Source: Xylaria sp. FL1777 (lineage: Eukaryota > Ascomycota > Sordariomycetes > Xylariales > Xylariaceae). From it: DNA of 64,000 bases. Positions within the stretch are counted from its first letter, which is position 1; each line of letters starts with the position of its first letter. The notes under the pieces were generated by a model. It had not been told where the DNA came from. It worked only from the letters and a program-made list of their open reading frames with translations, and made no database searches. Both the position numbers and the translations under genes were made by a program. This document shows, one piece after another, positions 37,426 through 49,941 of this stretch. The stretch is from NCBI GenBank assembly GCA_022578965.1, contig MU400515.1, positions 186,001-250,000 of the forward strand, given 5' to 3'.

Positions 37426-37782
37426 CTAAGGGCTCCATTGTGGTTGGGATATTGTAGGCGGAGAGAAATGAAGACTGTGGGATGAGAGGGAATATTGGTA
37501 CGGCCGTACAGCTGCATACCTTTGAGAAGCTCCAAGCTTGGTCGCGCGGGCGCCAGCGACCACCAGCAAATACGCCCTGCATTTTGAATTGACTCCAGTA
37601 TTCGTCAATGAGTTATTGTTCTCTTTGCTTTGAGAAGGGGATGTGTCCAGATGCGCTTGTCGCCAGACTTTGAAGATATCAGGGCAACTGATATCCAGAA
37701 ACGTGCGCGATATTTGGTCTCGTAGGTAGAAGTCTTTTTTACTCTGGCGGGACGGAGAGGTCGGTTTTCGCGGCTTGGCCAT
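37426..37782 (-). CDS. Hypothetical small basic protein
   Basis: An ATG at 37782 opens a frame of about 118 codons with a Lys/Arg/Ser-rich start (MAKPRKPTSPSRQSKKD). A GTATGC donor and a CACAG acceptor lie inside the frame at a distance divisible by three, so it is open whether or not that intron is removed; a second overlapping frame uses the same sites. No family recognised. Status uncertain. Confidence 0.3.
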   Translation of the reverse strand: MAKPRKPTSPSRQSKKDFYLRDQISRTFLDISCPDIFKVWRQAHLDTSPSQSKENNNSLTNTGVNSKCRAYLLVVAGARATKLGASQRYAAVRPYQYSLSSHSLHFSPPTISQPQWSP

Positions 37783-39087
37783 CAACGACTGAAATTCAAA
37801 TGATCATAAATTCTGCTTGATTCGGCCGCTGGTATTTCAAGTCCTTCTGTCGCTGGAATGGGAGATGAGAGGGAAGTTAAGGCCGTCGTGGGTATACGTC
37901 GTGCATAGACTAAAGTTTGGGAATGCGGAGCAGCATTGTCTATAGAGAAGAGAGAGGTAGTGGAATGGGGATCATATGAGCCCTCGGCAGGGCAACAGGA
38001 TTAGAGGATAAAGAATGTTAGTTGAGTATCGACTGAGCGAAAGCCATGATTATGTGATACCGGGACATCTAACGAAATAATTCTAGGGGGCCAGGAAGAG
38101 GGTGTCTGGATAACCCTTGTAAAGATCTCGGGACTCGTATCTAGATCGCAACCTGTGCGAATTAGATGCTACCTACCTGGCTGTATGCCGCCTCGTGTAA
38201 GCATTCGAATTGCTACACTACGAAAAGATAAGAAATCCCGCCGTGTGACGGTAGATAGCACGATAGTATTGGTTGAAGCACCCACTAACAGAGGATGGGT
38301 GGCGTGGGGGGAGGTGAGCCGCATCGTTGCTCTTAGTGCAATCACGTCTTCCTAGCGGTGAGAAAGTGCATATTAGGCTGATTTTAGCAGTGTGGCTGCA
38401 GGTTCGCGTCAGCCCACCAATCACCAGAGAAGAAGCCGAACAGTGGTGGAAGAACAGACTGGCTATGGTATAATCCACGATCTTAGTTTGATGTAGCATA
38501 TTTTCCGGCATTCCACATATGAAACATTGCGTTGATAAGCTAAGTTAAATAGGGTTACAATACGTAGTATGTACCTGAATAATGTACGGTAGATAGGCCA
38601 CCCAGGTTGGCTATGATCAGTCGCTACGTTAGCCGTGAATCCACTTAACTTTTCAACATGTTAAGTTAAACTTTTGATTAATGTTGAAATATTTGTAAAC
38701 TATCGATTAATTATTAACTAATAACTAAACCATTATTTGTACGTTTGAAGTAGGTTAAACGTTAAGAAAGAAAAATTACTTCAGCAATACCGTAGTTGGT
38801 TCAACGCATTTACTGGACTGGGCAGGGGTTCGTCCACACCTACGAAAGGCACCAGTGCTTCTTTGGTGTGGGTCATTGACTTGCGAATGACAGGTTGACT
38901 TGCGAAAAACAGGGGTACTAACTTTTGCATGTAATTTACACTAAATTTAAAGTACACGTGCTTTAACTTATCATCTCATCCATAAAAATGCCAAGATTAG
39001 CTAACTACTTAGGCCTACTACTTCTACCAATTAAACCCATTAGGTAATTGGACCTAGGCTACCTAGTAGTTGCCTGTGAGACGTATC
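37783..39087. other. Intergenic with a very A/T-rich patch
   Basis: The part at about 38640-38770 is strongly A/T-rich with many TTAA words and short inverted repeats (for example CTTAAC/GTTAAG), which may be a decayed repeat. The rest shows no gene. Confidence 0.45.
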
Positions 39088-40188
39088 ATGGCATCACCAA
39101 TCGCAGAATGCTCCCTGCAAACAGCACCTGAAAGCGAGATTGAAAAATACCCATCAAACAGCCTTACACAGTACCTTGACACAAGTCAGAATATTCACCA
39201 GCAGTGTGTTGATGTCAACAGCCTCAATCAACGCTCCTCAGCTAAATACACTAGCCAGTCTAAATTGGTAAAGACCAACGCCGACTTTGCTCCAAGGCTA
39301 AAGCCGAAGCATAGGAAGATGGCGCCTAGCTCCACGTCGCTACATATGGTGACGAAATTATCACCCTATGTTTTTACCTATGAGCCTAGCGAGACATACA
39401 TCGCATCGGGCGCGGCGTCGAGTCCTAAGCTCATCTTCTTAGCAGCGTGGATGGACGCGCAAGACGTCCACATCGCCAAGTACATAACTCACTACCAGTC
39501 CATATATCCAAACGCCACTATACTCCTCCTCAAGTTCGTCATGAAGGAAGCCATGCTCGCGCCTGTTGCAAGCAGTGCGGTACAGCCCGCTGTGTGGTAT
39601 TTGCGGTCTATGATAAGCGCCGGCGACTTGTCCGCAACTCCCGACCATCCCGAGATCTTGGCACACCTTTTCTCAAACGGTGGTGCTACTTCGATGCAGA
39701 ACGTGTATATTAGCTACCAACGAATATTTGGCCAGCCGTTCCCGTTGCACTGCACCGTGTTCGACTCCTGCCCGGGATTGCACGCCTTTTCCACCTCCTA
39801 TAACGCCCTCATCGCAGGATTCCCGCGAGGTCTTGTTCGTTTCTTCGTCGCGCCTTTCGTCATTTTGATGATGCTCACCTCGTGGATCTGGCATATCCCT
39901 CTCGGCTTCCTCGGTGGTGAAGACTTCCTCTCAAAGAACGCGAGGGTTTTGAATGATCCCAAGCTAGTGAAACAGACAAACAGAACTTACATCTACGGGA
40001 AGGCGGATAATATGGTAGACTGGCATCATGTCGAAAAGCATGCCAACAGAGCCACATCTAAAGGCTTCGACGTGCGAAAAGAGAGCTTCGACAATAGTCC
40101 ACATGTCGCTCATATGCGAACGGATAGTGAACGTTATTGGTCGATCGTTGAAGGGACCTGGGAAAAGGCCACTAACCCAGCACAATAA
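39088..40188 (+). CDS. DUF829/TMEM53-like protein
   Basis: Single-exon gene, 366 aa from the ATG at 39088 (the context ATCATGG is good; the frame extends slightly upstream without ATG). From ~residue 100 the protein matches the DUF829 family (TMEM53), which has an alpha/beta-hydrolase-like fold: PKLIFLAAWMDAQDVHIAKYI, ILLLKF, HLFSNGGATSM at the nucleophile-elbow position, FDSCPG, and near the end YIYGKADNMVDW and FDNSPHVAHMR. The elbow reads SNGGA rather than GxSxG, as is common in this family, and enzyme activity is not established. A hydrophobic segment (VAPFVILMMLTSWIW) may touch or cross a membrane. The first ~75 residues are an extra low-complexity region; the Met at 39319 would give a core-length protein. 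Confidence 0.85.
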   Translation: MASPIAECSLQTAPESEIEKYPSNSLTQYLDTSQNIHQQCVDVNSLNQRSSAKYTSQSKLVKTNADFAPRLKPKHRKMAPSSTSLHMVTKLSPYVFTYEPSETYIASGAASSPKLIFLAAWMDAQDVHIAKYITHYQSIYPNATILLLKFVMKEAMLAPVASSAVQPAVWYLRSMISAGDLSATPDHPEILAHLFSNGGATSMQNVYISYQRIFGQPFPLHCTVFDSCPGLHAFSTSYNALIAGFPRGLVRFFVAPFVILMMLTSWIWHIPLGFLGGEDFLSKNARVLNDPKLVKQTNRTYIYGKADNMVDWHHVEKHANRATSKGFDVRKESFDNSPHVAHMRTDSERYWSIVEGTWEKATNPAQ

Positions 40189-42585
40189 CGGCGTTAGCAC
40201 ATAGAGGAGGTTGTAATCGGAATAAATTACATTGGACATATAGAGGTACTTGTACATTCTACCGCCCTAGACGACTCTTCGCTCTAGACGACCTCCCACG
40301 CCGAGCTTAGAGAGCTGTGTTACACAGAAGGTCTGCACGATATATGTAATAGATTGAAAGCCTCGGCCTTTAATAATGAATGTCTGTCAGCTTTCGAATA
40401 TTCAGTTGTTCAGCCCTGGTTTGAATCGAGACATACTTGTCAGGGGTTTGTCTCCAGAGTGAAGCCGCGTCATTAGAGGGTAGTTGCTGGGTCGTAGTTA
40501 TGGGGTAAAGACTTAATATTATGATTTCCGAGTTCCTTCCAAGAGCTATTGAGGCAAACTCAGCGATTATAGAGAAAATACTAGACTATCTCCATCCTAA
40601 GGGGTTCCTTCTAACCTGCCGCGACCCTGGTCCCTGACAATACCAGTAGCCTTCATAATTTCCAAAGGTCGATCGATTTCTGTCTTGTGCCAGGAAAACT
40701 TTCGAGACGTCAACGAACACATGGCTCCCTAAAATCTTGTCAAAATCGGAGTACATTCTCCTAACTCCGATTGAATCCCTCGTTACTGTGCCTCATATGT
40801 ATCAGGGATTAAGGGTGCAAGGGGGTAAAAGGCCTCCCCTAGCGTGAATATATTATAGAGAACAACTATATAAGCGTGAAGGCTCTAACACCCTCCCAAC
40901 GACCCGGGAGAAGGACACAGTAATTAGTCGAATTTATCTTTTACCTGTATACTTCTACTTGCCAGCGACCTCATTGTGACCATCTTTATTCTAGTGATCA
41001 AACTTCCTGACCATATCCGTGGTGCAGCAGTATAGACGACAGTAGGAGTTTGATATTGAGATGTGGAGATGTGATACCACATGGGGTACCGCTCTATCAA
41101 TTTCGTGGTACTTGTTATATGCAGCTTTACGGCCAAGAACCTGCACATGCCGGGCGATCGCTTCTAATTAATACTATTATAGGAAGCTCACATACTAATC
41201 ATTTTACAGGAAGCCAACATACGCTTTTCTGCAGAACAGAAAAACAAGGGTATATTTAATCGTTACACTTAGAGGAGTCTACGGTATTTCGATTGGGCGG
41301 CGAAATCAGAACACGGGCAAAAAGTGAGTTGCCCCTTTTATCTATTTGCATTGCCAAAAGGTACCATCCCAAACTGGATGAGTGAATACCTTTAAGAAAC
41401 AGCCTTCTAACTACCCTTTGGCTAGTCGATGCAAAAAAAAAAAACATAACAGTAAATAGATTGCCATTTCATTCACTCGCAGGACTGGGCGATTCTGGTG
41501 AAATAGCTAGAAATGCTGATGTATTTACTATTAGCCGGTATGGGTGTATGCAGTAGGTAGCGAGGGTAATGTGGTAATGTAGAACATCACAGCTCAGCGA
41601 CTTAAGAAGTGGATGTCTATAGCGGAGCTTCTTACATAACGGCACGTACCCAATAAAACCATTAGCCGAGCACAGAAGCCGAGTGCTATCTACCATTGAG
41701 AAAGTAACTATCCAGACACGTGGATTCTCCCACTACCGGTATTAGACTTTTAAGTCACAGAGCCGAGGCGGCCCCCAAAGCGATATAAATAGTTACCTAA
41801 TGTTGGCACTTTCAACACATGCTTTTAGCTATTTCAAATTGATTGGCTTGAAAAGGATAGATTCGATAAGACTTTTGCTGCTTGACGGACCTAGTTTCAC
41901 CTAGGCTAAACCACTCTAGGATGCTTAAACGCGGGGGTTCACTTAGTCACGTGATATGGCTTGATAACTAGTTCTGTAGCTAAAAGACAGCCGCTGATAG
42001 CAAGGATCCCTAGCGGGCCTACTTAGTATAGGGACCCACCACATAACCTCCTGTATCACACTTTCTCGAGACACAACTGGAGAGAAATACGACTTCTTTT
42101 CCAGCCTAGCCGCCTTCTTCAAACTAATTGAATAGTGATGGGTGGTATAGCTTGTTTTTCTCCCTCTCTCGCTTACTACGTAGTTTAGGTAATCCCCAGC
42201 TAGTCTCCGAAGCCTTGTTATTATTACCATAAACATATAGATGAACCTGCTATAGCTCACGCTCCTTTACCAGACTCAGCCCTTTGAACAGCGCCGTAGA
42301 GTAGTGTAAACAGAGCTAACAACCTCCTCGATATTTGTAGATCTACATATTATAGACCTTTAAAGAGGTTTAGCTCCTGATAAGACGGGATCCATCAAGC
42401 AAAAGGATTATCAAACCTAGCCAGGGGCAATGAAGCTAAGAATTAAAATAGTTCCAAGTAATGGTGTTGAACCAAGCATTTAAAGGGATACGATAAGTCG
42501 CGCAGTGTGGGAGAGGGTGGGCTGTTTTGTACTCTCCTCTCTTCTCTCAACCCTCTCCCTGTCGAGGCAGAAGATCCCATACAAA
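40189..42585. other. Intergenic region
   Basis: About 2.4 kb without a supported gene. Only short, mutually overlapping open frames occur; composition is A/T-rich. The last ~80 bp contain C/T-rich sequence that is probably the P450 leader. Confidence 0.45.
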
Positions 42586-44175
42586 ATGGCGATTTCATAT
42601 CTTATATTACCGGCTATTGTAGCCGCCCTTGTAGTTATCCGTGTAATAGTTCGCTGGAGCAAACTACGCCAAGCTCCCGGCCCGGCCCTAGCAGGATTCA
42701 CAGACTTATGGCGGGCTTATCACCAGTATAATGGGACAATGCGGGACAAACTCCTCGAATTACATGCCCGACACGGTCCGGTAGTACGCTATGGCGTCCG
42801 GTCCATCAGTATCAACGATCCCGATGTTGTCAAAGTAGTGTACGGAGGTCGGTCAGGGTTTATCAATGTACGACTACTAATTTCGCTTATGAAAAAAAAA
42901 TTATGGATTGCAGACTAATTGAAATGCAGGCTGATTCATATAAAGTCCTCATCGGCTATCAAAATGGTCAAGATATTGAGAACCTCGTAAGCACACGGGA
43001 AGAGAAAAAGCACGAGGCCCTTCGGCGCTCCGTCGCCGGCTCTTTCACATCCACGGCGGCATTGGACTACGAGAAGTGGTTCGATGTTACCATTGGAGAC
43101 CTTCTGGAGACCCTGACCAAGAAGTCCACCTTTGACCTCACATCCGTAATCTCGTGGTATAGCATGGACGCCGCATCCCGGGTCTCATTCAGTGTCTCGT
43201 TGGGCTGTCTAGCCGCCGAGGCCGACGTTGGTAACAACATCCAGATCATTAGAGACAGCTTCGTCCACTGGACCCGGTGGTCGTCATACCCACGGATCGA
43301 GCGCCTCGTGCACCGGAATCCAATCTTCACGTTCTCTGCAGGCGGTGTGTCGAGTATCGCCGCCACGGCGATCGCAAAAACACAGGCAAGGATGAGCGGT
43401 CAGGAAGAGTCAAAGGAAGAAAAGGCATCTGCCGTCGCCCCAGACCTATTGGATCGCTTCCTCAAGGCGAGCAAGGACCACCCGCAGCTTGACTTCTCTG
43501 GGATCATTGGCGTCCTGATGAGCACGATTGCGGCAGGCGCCGACACGACGGCGGTGACAATCGTGGCCACGCTATTCTATCTCTTGAAGAACCCTGAAAT
43601 CCTAGAGAAGTTGGAAGCTGAACTCACAGGCGCCGGTATCCATGATATCCCAGCCTTCGCTGAAGTCAGCAAGCTGCCTTATCTTAACGCCGTTCTCAAG
43701 GAAAGCATGCGCTTGTTTGCTCTCCTATCTTTCCCTATGGAGCGACTCGTCCCCGCTGGCGGTGCGACGATCGCCGGCATGTATTTCCCGGAGGGGACCA
43801 CCGTCGGGTGCCTTCCGGCAGCCATCCACCTCAACAAGGATATCTTCGGCGATGACGTCGAAGTCTTCCGCCCCGAGCGCTGGCTTACAAACGACCAAGA
43901 ACAGCTGCGAGTGATGGAAGCCGCACATATGGGATTTAGCCGCGGACGGAGAAGCTGTATAGGTCAGAACATTGCCACATTATCGATGAAGAAGGTCATC
44001 CCTGCACTTATCATGAAGTTAAAGGTTAGTGGTTTGCTGAACCAGTAGATGAGATCAATACTGACACCCCGTAAAGCTTAGTCTCGTCAACCCAGATGCC
44101 TCGCTGGACGCGGACCACATTCCCAATGTGGCGGTCTTGGAGCCGGTCTACGTTAAGTCAGAAATAAGAACCTAA
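42586..44175 (+). CDS. Cytochrome P450 monooxygenase
   Basis: Model: exons 42586-42867, 42930-44024 and 44077-44175; introns of 62 and 52 nt; 491 aa. An N-terminal membrane anchor (YLILPAIVAALVVIRVIV) is followed by the Pro-rich hinge APGPALAG. The I-helix motif is AGADTTAVT, the K-helix ExxR lies in KESMRL, PERW lies in FRPERWL, and the haem ligand Cys (~437) is in FSRGRRSCIG. The enzyme should sit in the ER membrane and need a reductase; the substrate is unknown. The group resembles the CYP sequences of fungal secondary and benzoate-type metabolism, but no pathway genes adjoin. The last exon (33 codons) restores the usual C-terminal strand (LSLVNPDASLD) and needs an AAAG acceptor after a TACTGAC branch. 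Reading through the intron would end the protein after seven extra residues. Confidence 0.92.
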
Positions 44176-45143
44176 TTCTACGATTGGAGGGTATAAGCGA
44201 GCAGGGAGCTACTATGAGGCAAGAGGGAATGTATGCAATAAAAGTGATAGATTTCTAGTATCTTATACGCAATCGTCCAATTGTCGTGATTTTTTCATTT
44301 CAATTATTTTCTCAATCCACTTCCAAAACTTTGCGAGAGCAACTGCCTTGTTGGTGCTCACCCGCAGTATTATTGAACAATCGCTACAGGATGCTCTGCT
44401 GACTGATTGTAGTGGCCTACAGTGGCTAGGTAACCCCATAAACCACCCCGCTTCCCATCCTTGCCGCCCCACCGTTCGCAAGACGCCGCCAGTTCGCGAC
44501 GGCTCCTCGCTCCCGCGTGTGGGAAGTGGGGTTTCTCTTGGTCGGTACAAGTGTACATGTATGGGTGGCTAAGTCTGTGGCTAGAAAGAAAAGTCCTTAT
44601 CTATAGCTAATCAAAAGCTTTAGAATTGCCAGGGTTCATCATTATGTAACGTCTTTTATAAAAACTAACCTTTTCGGGAATGCCGTTTTTTTCTCTCGTT
44701 GCACAACCGCTTTTTGCAATTCCGATGTTTGTACTTCGTATCTAACCCACGTGTACGTGACTCTTATGCTTGTCTGAGCACCACCACCTTATTCCACATT
44801 CGATTTCCATGCCACATCTAGTTTTCATATATAGAACAATCATAATTCAACATTGTTACAAGCTATGAGGTGAAAGTCGGAGAGCTTGCGCGTACCTACT
44901 ATTAAAATCTATCACATGCATCACCACCTACGCCACCTTGAGCTTCGCTCGGCATATGCAGGCTGTTCTACTCCGTATCGCACACAGCCTTCACCTAAGC
45001 AGCCTGATAGGCCCATGTTTTTCCACTTCGTTATACCATGTTATAGTCACAGGCTACCTATGTGAATGTTTTGACATTTCTCTACTAACTTAGCTGTCTC
45101 AATAACCCCTGATTCGAATGTCGGAGTTTCTCGATATTGTTCA
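44176..45143. other. Intergenic region
   Basis: 3' flank of the P450 and promoter of HET protein 3. Nothing else is supported. Confidence 0.4.
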
Positions 45144-48100
45144 ATGGGTTTCATCGATGATATCGACGGCGAAACATTCACTTCGTTCGACGGTACGGAT
45201 CATGAAAGCCTACACTCTTTTGCAGGGCTACAAGAAGAACCGACAAGCGACGAACAGATTGCACTATATATTCAGACTCGTTTGCTCAGCTTCCTAAAGA
45301 CCGAATCGATAGAGCATCTTGACCAAGCAATTGCGCGAATGCAAGGATGGGTTGCACTTACACCAGCAGATCACTCAGAACGCATTTGGCGATTTCAGTT
45401 TCTTGACAAGATGTTGGTCCTCAAGAACCGACTCAATACTGTGTCAGATAAGTAGGTACTTTGACTTAGCGAGCGGTTCTTGTCTATGATGGCTAACACA
45501 TTCGTGGGATCAGAGAAGAACCAGGATTAGGGGAAATCTATGTGTCAGAACAGGAGGCAGCCGGCTCAATTGTCTTCGACGATCTTCTGAATTCAACAGA
45601 TTCTGAGCTCGAGAAAGCTCGGACAGTTGTCTTGGCCGAACTTGATGAGCAATCTGAGATGCAACGTATATTGCAAAATATGAGTAATCAGGTGCACACT
45701 GTTCATAAAATTGTTCAAGAGCTATGCAGTCGAGATGAGAGGTTCATGTTCCTTAAGTCTGCACTGGAAGAATTCATCGATGCATCGAAGATCAATACCC
45801 GGCTCAAAGCCTTCTCGGTCGAGTTAGATCCTGTCTTGACAACCCAGCCAAGCCACTGTTGGAGCTGGATAGATCTTGAGAGAGCAATGCGTGTGCTATG
45901 TAAGCAAGAGGAAGTCACTCCGCGTCCTGTTGATCCAATAGATAGAATGGAAGAGGCACAATTCCTGGACGAAATCATCCTTTCAGTAATATATGAGCTT
46001 CTTCATGTATTCGATATTGACATCCGTCAGCCACCGGCCAACAAACGCACTTCATTCCTGGACCCCTCCATATCATGGCCCTTACAGAGTCTATATGAAC
46101 AATCGAAAAGCCTGAAGCCAAAACCGACAAGGGCCATGGAGTTGAGAAAGAAAGACGAAATACCTGTCGCAGTTTATCAGTATCGGGGTGAGTTGGACTC
46201 TGCGGCGGGCCAGGTCCGAGTATTGGAAATTCTTCCGGGTGTCAGAGATGATCCTATCCAATGCCGTCTGATTGTTTGTGATTTATACAAGGAGGGAATT
46301 GCAGAGGCCTTGTCCTACGTTTGGGGTGCAGACACCTCCCAGGAAGCAATTCATGTGGACCAAGAAGCATTCTTGATAAGGAAAAACCTTACTAGGATTC
46401 TTCAGCACCTAAGACGGGCAGATGTTGTTCGAACAATCTGGGTTGACGCGATATGCATTAATCAATCGGATCGGAAAGAGAAAACACAACAGGTTCGGCT
46501 CATGAGGGATATATATTCCAAGGCAACTAGTACAATTATATGGCTGGGAGACTTCGATGTTGAAAGTACTAGGTCGAAGCAACGGTGTATGGCTGATTCA
46601 GTTGACAATGACGAGTTTTATACCCCTCTTCCGAAAAGATTCGGAGGAACAACAATGAATGAATACGACCTTTGCGCAATCTTGGACGCGTATCAGAAGT
46701 GTGTGATCAACAAGCAATGGGACAAGGAGTATTTTTCACTTCATATGATGCTGTGTCGTTGTGTAGACCACATCATACTACACGAGTGGTGGGAAAGAAT
46801 ATGGACACTCCAAGAAGCTTTTCTTCCTGAAAAGGGACCAATTATATTCTTCCAAGGTCAATCCTTCTCGTTCAATGACCTTCAAGCTGCGATAAAACTC
46901 ATCTTTGAAGATAAATCCTCGCAAGATTTTCATGATGCACAAGCTCATTTCAAAAGTTCTATTGCGGGCTCCGGTAAGCACATTTCTGCCCCTTTTCTTT
47001 CTTTCTCTCATCCCCGCCTCTTCCCCCGGAAAAAAGGTTTAATCTCCTATAATATTCCTACCGTACCACCCAGGATAGTAAATTGCCTAGGCTGACTATT
47101 TTAATCACAATGTAGAGATGGATAAGCTTTTCTGCAAATTTGTCGGTGCTAGAAGAGCTCTTGATCACCCACTGTCATTACTCTTTCACCTCCGTCCTGG
47201 TCTAGATATGGACCGTTCGCCACTGCTTAGATATCTCCCTTCTTTACTAGCATCTACTGATACTTATCGAGCTTCGAATCCTTCGGACAAGATTTTCGCT
47301 CTCGAATCTCTACTTCCCAGATGTTTAGGTCTCTTGATAAACGTGGATTATGACGAAAGCCGCGAGGCTGTATTCCAGCGCATAACAGCCCGATGCTATA
47401 ACCAGAGCGGTTTACATTTAGTCAGGCATTATAAATTCCTGTTCGAATCCCCGTTGCTCCCCGGGGAAACTCTCACCGGCCCTTCTTGGGTGTTGGATTT
47501 TACCTACTCGGATGCAAGCCGCCACGACAGTAAGTCAGCAAAAGCAGTAAAAGATCAGGTGACACTTGATGGATTCTTATACGAAAATACGATATATGAT
47601 CCTCGGATTGATAAAAACCACTATTTATGTTTCGCTACACCGAGAACGCTCTTTTGTAGTGGACGCTGCATAGATCAGGTCTACCTAACTATTTCAATCC
47701 CAAGCTTGAGCAACCATGAACACTGGGCGACCTACTTGAGATCCCTGAGGATTCTGATTAGTACGCGTCGATCGATACTGATCTCGAAATTCGGTGACCA
47801 TCCGGAACATCCGTTTCGCAATGGCATCCCTATAAGCTTTATGTGCCTATTGAAAGATGATGAGAGTCGTGTTCCACAAGAGGCCGGGGAGAATTTCGCA
47901 GCCTTTGTCGAATCTCGATTGCAAGAGCATGCTGGGAAAACGTGCTTTGTCACTAGTAACGGAATTATAGGGATCGCTACAGCTGCGGTAAAACGGGGTG
48001 ATGTTCTTGCCTGGGTATATGTTGCACCTGTATATCTCATGCTCAGAGAGGTAATAGAGGAAGGGGAAAGCAAATCGACGACTCAACAACATAAGATAGT

Positions 48101-48185
48101 TGCCCGGGCAGCTATTGCCGCCGATATGGATAATACGAAGGCGCTGATCGATTCCGCGCCTGAGAAATCCTTTCAGATTGTCTAA
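45144..48185 (+). CDS. HET-domain protein 3 with long N-terminal extension
   Basis: Model: exon 1 45144-45451, intron 45452-45513 (GTAGGT donor, GGCTAACA branch), exon 2 45514-46973, intron 46974-47115, exon 3 47116-48185; 945 aa, phases close. The HET domain starts near residue 365: AEALSYVWGADTS, RTIWVDAICINQSDRKEK, TTIIWLGDFD-like STIIWLGDFD, and WWERIWTLQEAFLP. Before it is a ~340-residue acidic, helical N-terminal part (for example ARTVVLAELDEQSEMQRIL) that I cannot assign. After it the C-terminal half contains SNPSDKIFALESLLP, equivalent to the DPRDKIYALLGL block, and ends near NGIIGIATAAVKRGDV. It is the longest of the three HET proteins here. Presumed non-self recognition or cell-death role. 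Confidence 0.88.
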
Positions 48186-49623
48186 TTACAGTACTATTAC
48201 CTCCTTTCCTTTCTTTTTCTTTCAAAGTACACATCGGGATAGCTCGAGAGAGCTGGGAGTCCCTAGATAAATACAGCTTAGAACAAGTAGTACTAGGGTA
48301 AAAACACTAGGAGAACCTCGAGTGAAAGAATCGTTATTGTAACAACATCGAACTAAAGAAGATACATATAATGTAACACGGCCAGTAATTAAGGGATCGT
48401 TAGAATAAGCGAAAAGCTCGTAAATAGAAGGTGAGTACCGTAGGCTCTGTTCTCATACTGATGCCTTTGCTTGATGGCTCTATATTTCCACAATACCGCT
48501 AAGAGTAGAACGTTGTGAAGTGGAACTCTTGACCGCCTCTAGTTGATTGTACGTGCTTACCGTCGGGACCGCAAGGATATCGGTTCCCTTGCTTCACACT
48601 GCGTAGAACAAAGACGCGTATGTCAGAGCACAGCTAGTGCAGTCACCAGAGATATATGTGAAGTCACCTACCTATTTATTCATTTAACTTTCTCAAGCTA
48701 TAATAACAGAAAAATGGTCTTGCGAGCTTATGAGGATTTAATTTAAGGAGAGACAGATAAAGCCATTTACATGGCATGCTATTGACTATGTGTCTACCCA
48801 GCTATATTGTGCGTATTTGTAGTGCTAGAAAATCAAGTACTCCATCTTACTCCGATGTAAATAAGAGAATATCAATCATCCTTGACCTAGTTTGAGTAGC
48901 CCCTACATTTTTGGCATTCATAGGACTAATATACTAGCTTGACCAGTACAAGATGAGATGTGGCAATTCAGTATTGGGTATGAATGCTGTACTACGAGAT
49001 ACAAACAGGGTCAGCGAAAATTGAAGGTCAGATACCAGTCTTTGATCCCAATCGGCCTTGCTTAAGTAACGCCAACATAAGGAGAATCCTAAACTTCCAA
49101 TAAGAAGGCTTGCCCTTTACTCGTACGACAACAGACAAACATAATTAGGTAAATAGGGTCAACTTAATACATCAATAACATCTCATAATCCTACGACGGC
49201 AAGATGCATATTTTCCAATTCTGAAAAGTCAAAACTGCAGACCTTCACTAGTAACAATAACTCTGCTGACTTTCATAGTCTTGCATCGGCATAATTTATA
49301 CAATTCTATTATGCGGGCCAATGACACAAGTACTACCTGTACGATACGTGGAAACAATCAATAAAAATCCACATTCCAAGAGTCTCTCTCTATTAAAAGC
49401 GTCGAATAACCCCAAGCCAGACATTCTATCTCGTAGTTTTCCAACAGTAAACGAAAGGAGACTGCTTATCTCTTGCCCACCTATTCTCAACTCATTATCA
49501 AACTCATCAATTCTGAAACGTCTCTGAAATACCTGCCAGTATGTGAGTATCGAAAAAGATTCAGAAATTATACCAAGCTCATAATTTCAACTAGCCTCGT
49601 CAAGAGCCATCTCATCTAATACG
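48186..49623. other. Intergenic region
   Basis: No gene supported. A 68-codon ATG frame at 49321-49527 lies in what may be the leader of the next gene and has no family match. Confidence 0.4.
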
Positions 49624-49941
49624 ATGTGCCGACACACTTTTGTGCATTGGGCCTGCGGCAACTACGAGGCATATTACACGCGCTGCGGCGATTGGAACGG
49701 ACGACTTGACCCCGATAAAAACCCGAGGTATCAAGGCAGCTATTCCTGCTATTACTATGACCCCCGAGAAGAGCCTGCGCGAGAATATATTGACGCCTGC
49801 TGTGGGTCCGTCAACTGCAGACCATGCACTGCGCAACGGAACGAGCATGACCGTTTCCACATTCTACTGACGGAGATCGCTCGTCAGCGTCGGCTAGAGG
49901 CTCGGAGACGCCGCGAGAGACGTGCAAGTCGGGGACACTAA
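49624..49941 (+). CDS. Small Cys-rich intracellular protein
   Basis: Single-exon frame of 105 aa with good start context. The N-terminus MCRHTFVHWACGNYEAYYTRC and the later ACCGSVNCRPC give paired Cys/His groups that could bind zinc. The C-terminus is a strongly basic helix (ARQRRLEARRRRERRASRG). There is no signal peptide. Many Pezizomycotina carry small proteins that begin MCxxxxxxxxCG; function unknown. The paired metal ligands with a basic tail would suit nucleic-acid or protein binding, but that is inference. Confidence 0.65.
   Translation: MCRHTFVHWACGNYEAYYTRCGDWNGRLDPDKNPRYQGSYSCYYYDPREEPAREYIDACCGSVNCRPCTAQRNEHDRFHILLTEIARQRRLEARRRRERRASRGH

Noticed and set aside
44263..44572. Overlapping short frames on both strands after the P450
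   Set aside because: Mutually overlapping, short and without motifs; treated as intergenic.
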